This document shows, in pieces, positions 62,811-64,000 of a stretch of 64,000 nucleotides of DNA. Numbering within the stretch: the first letter of the stretch is position 1; every line of letters starts with the position of its first letter. The notes under the pieces were generated by a model. The model searched no databases. It was not told the origin of the DNA and saw only the letters and a list, made by a program, of their open reading frames with translations. The DNA lies in contig CANLDL010000002.1 in assembly GCA_947489425.1 (NCBI GenBank), positions 558,001 through 622,000 of the forward strand, in the 5' to 3' direction. This stretch comes from an uncultured Pseudomonadales bacterium. GTDB taxonomy: Bacteria; Pseudomonadota; Gammaproteobacteria; Pseudomonadales; Cellvibrionaceae. The position numbers and the translations under genes are program-made.

Positions 62811-63107
62811 ATGCGTTTAGTAGTCAGTAAAAATCAAAATCGTATCACAGATGTTTTCTGTGATGATGCAAAAAAAGCAAAACAACAATTATTTAATCAT
62901 AGTGTGACACAGCTATATGTCGATCACTATCTGGTTGGTCGCGAGAATGGGCATCAATTACTTGCCTGGGCTTTTAGGCAACAGTTAATGCCGCTTTATG
63001 TCGTTGTGACAGAAAGACAGTCACAAAAACGTCAAGCCATGATCACCTTGTTAGAGACAAATAGTTACCGCTCGGCGGATGGTATTAATTTTATAAAATA
63101 CCATTGA
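62811..63107 (+). CDS. cREC-like small protein (cyclic-phosphate processing receiver type), tentative
   Basis: 98 aa. LYVDHYLVGRENGHQLLAWA, then LMPLYVVVTERQSQKRQAMI, follow the spacing of cREC proteins (LDHDLG...GYDVxxWL...P..IxIHSxNPxGRxxM), though most catalytic-type residues differ. From published comparative genomics as I recall it, cREC occurs in RNA-repair gene sets, so a place next to rtcB is apt. The family call is by pattern only. Confidence 0.5.
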   Translation: MRLVVSKNQNRITDVFCDDAKKAKQQLFNHSVTQLYVDHYLVGRENGHQLLAWAFRQQLMPLYVVVTERQSQKRQAMITLLETNSYRSADGINFIKYH

Positions 63108-63154
63108 TATTGGAAGTTAAAACAAGCTAATACTTGATAATCAGGGAGTAAAAA

Positions 63155-63496
63155 ATGAATTCACTGTTCGTGATAAAGCCCTATAAATATTTAACCTTGT
63201 GGGTTTTTGATGATGAAAAAGTCAGATTAATACAAGAGCCTTTTATTGCAGGCGCAGACGAAATTATCGACTTAATGGTTAAAGACATACCCAATGCCAA
63301 AGAAGGCTTTGTAATGTTTTTTTCAGATGAGCCTTTTCCAGGGCATAAACTTGAACTTAATTGGCAACGAGAAGACGGCAGTGGCAACTGGTATCGCTCA
63401 TCAGCACTTGATAAAGAAGGTTGGCTTTGCCCTGCACTCTTTAGATACTTTAAAGAAACACCCAAAAACTTATATGCCGATTTTAAAAAAAATTAA
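63155..63496 (+). CDS. DUF6717 family protein
   Basis: 113 aa. MNSLFVIKPYKYLTLWVFDD, GFVMFFSDEPFPGHKLELNW and GNWYRSSALDKEGWLCPALF match the DUF6717 pattern as I remember it. It is soluble, with conserved aromatic residues; function unknown. It follows the cREC-like gene and precedes the HNH gene in one direction, so they are probably co-transcribed. Confidence 0.75.
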   Translation: MNSLFVIKPYKYLTLWVFDDEKVRLIQEPFIAGADEIIDLMVKDIPNAKEGFVMFFSDEPFPGHKLELNWQREDGSGNWYRSSALDKEGWLCPALFRYFKETPKNLYADFKKN

Positions 63497-63510
63497 AAGG
63501 ATGCCAAACA

Positions 63511-64000
63511 ATGAGAAAAGTACTGCGACTAAATCCATCAGGTATGCCGACACATTGGCTATCACTGGAAGCCGCCACCACTATTTACAGTAAAGAGTTA
63601 GTACTATGGGAGATGGGCAAGCAAAGTGCCTTAATGCGCGGAGGTTATAACCGCCAAGGCAAGCGCTCCATATTAGATATTGCTCCTGTCATTGCAACAA
63701 AAGGCCACGGAAAAACTGCCAAGGTGCGATCCTTTAGCAATAGCATGTTATTCCGACGTGACGGCCATTTATGCTTATATTGCGGCAATTCGTTTTGCTC
63801 ACAGGAATTAACTCGCGACCATATTGTACCTCGCGCACAAGGTGGTGCAGACAGCTGGAAAAATGTGGTCGCAGCCTGCAAGCGCTGCAATCATTCAAAG
63901 GGTAATCGTACACCGGAACAAGCAGGTATTGAATTACTAGCGGTTCCATTTGAACCCAACCCCTTTGAATATTTGTACTTAACGAATCGACACATTATTG
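63511..64000 (+). CDS. HNH endonuclease, runs off the window
   Basis: At least 163 aa from ATG 63511 (MRKVLRLNPSGMPTHWLSLE), preceded by AAAAGGA. The HNH core has LFRRDGHLCLYCG, LTRDHIVPRAQGGADSWKNV and CKRCNHSKGNRTPEQAG: two CxxC knuckles, the catalytic DH and the N and H of the motif. This form (followed by VPFEPNPFEYLYLTNRHI) is a stand-alone, widely conserved bacterial HNH protein of unclear role, not a homing enzyme by appearance. It is cut by the window end. Confidence 0.9.
   Translation, partial: MRKVLRLNPSGMPTHWLSLEAATTIYSKELVLWEMGKQSALMRGGYNRQGKRSILDIAPVIATKGHGKTAKVRSFSNSMLFRRDGHLCLYCGNSFCSQELTRDHIVPRAQGGADSWKNVVAACKRCNHSKGNRTPEQAGIELLAVPFEPNPFEYLYLTNRHII

Noticed and set aside
63645..63949. 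Minus-strand genes at the right edge
   Set aside because: These frames are shadows of the plus-strand HNH endonuclease, which has both CxxC knuckles and the DH motif.

Overview
The window is chromosomal DNA of a gammaproteobacterium, most likely a marine member of the Cellvibrionales or a close relative (inference). The evidence is gene order: lptD-surA-pdxA-rsmA-apaG-apaH, the Pseudomonas-type MurU/AmgK recycling pair beside lptD, a LapD-type c-di-GMP receptor, and tsaD next to rpsU-yqeY, with dnaG and rpoD further on. Coding density is high and the core genes are intact.

Layout. 0-9.6 kb is core metabolism: folK, a deoxynucleoside kinase, panB, DNA polymerase II, a DUF2333 membrane protein, a LapD-like protein and an unknown protein. 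9.6-28.1 kb is an accessory Rhs (YD-repeat) locus read on the minus strand. It holds a three-gene operon of Sec-exported YD-repeat proteins whose last member carries an HExxH toxin tip with a secreted immunity protein. Downstream lies a graveyard or reserve of displaced toxin-tip/immunity cassettes with repeated junctions, duplications, frameshifts, one toxin-immunity fusion and orphan immunity genes. 28.6-37.8 kb is cell-envelope and housekeeping (murU, amgK, lptD, surA, pdxA, rsmA, apaG, apaH). 37.9-52.4 kb has an EamA transporter, a folate cluster (pteridine reductase, a second folK, folB), tsaD, rpsU, yqeY, then a 5-kb block (cytochrome P460, AraC regulator, ABC exporter, YbaN, TetR) before dnaG and rpoD. 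52.8-58.7 kb has a CAT-anticodon tRNA with two partial copies, an OYE/VOC pair opposite a LysR regulator, and a DJ-1/PfpI gene opposite a MocR-type regulator with a perfect 28-bp inverted repeat between them.

The most unusual region is 58.7-64 kb, a tRNA array with an RtcB RNA ligase gene inside it. Alongside ordinary-looking tRNAs (Glu, Trp, Asn, Met/Ile2, Ser, two with Leu anticodons, Gln, Lys), five tRNA-like genes are interrupted by 66-76-nt inserts. Each insert is a row of three hairpins, usually with AGGA-type loops. For three of them (Tyr, Arg and one unassigned) removing the insert exactly restores a normal 7-nt loop; in the Arg case the insert sits at 37/38, the canonical position of eukaryotic and archaeal introns. 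Downstream are a cREC-like protein (a family linked to RNA repair), a DUF6717 protein and an HNH endonuclease that runs off the window. The working hypothesis is a bacterial tRNA interruption/repair island in which RtcB rejoins tRNA halves. The alternative is REP-like repeats that have invaded decaying tRNA genes. The sequence alone does not decide between them.
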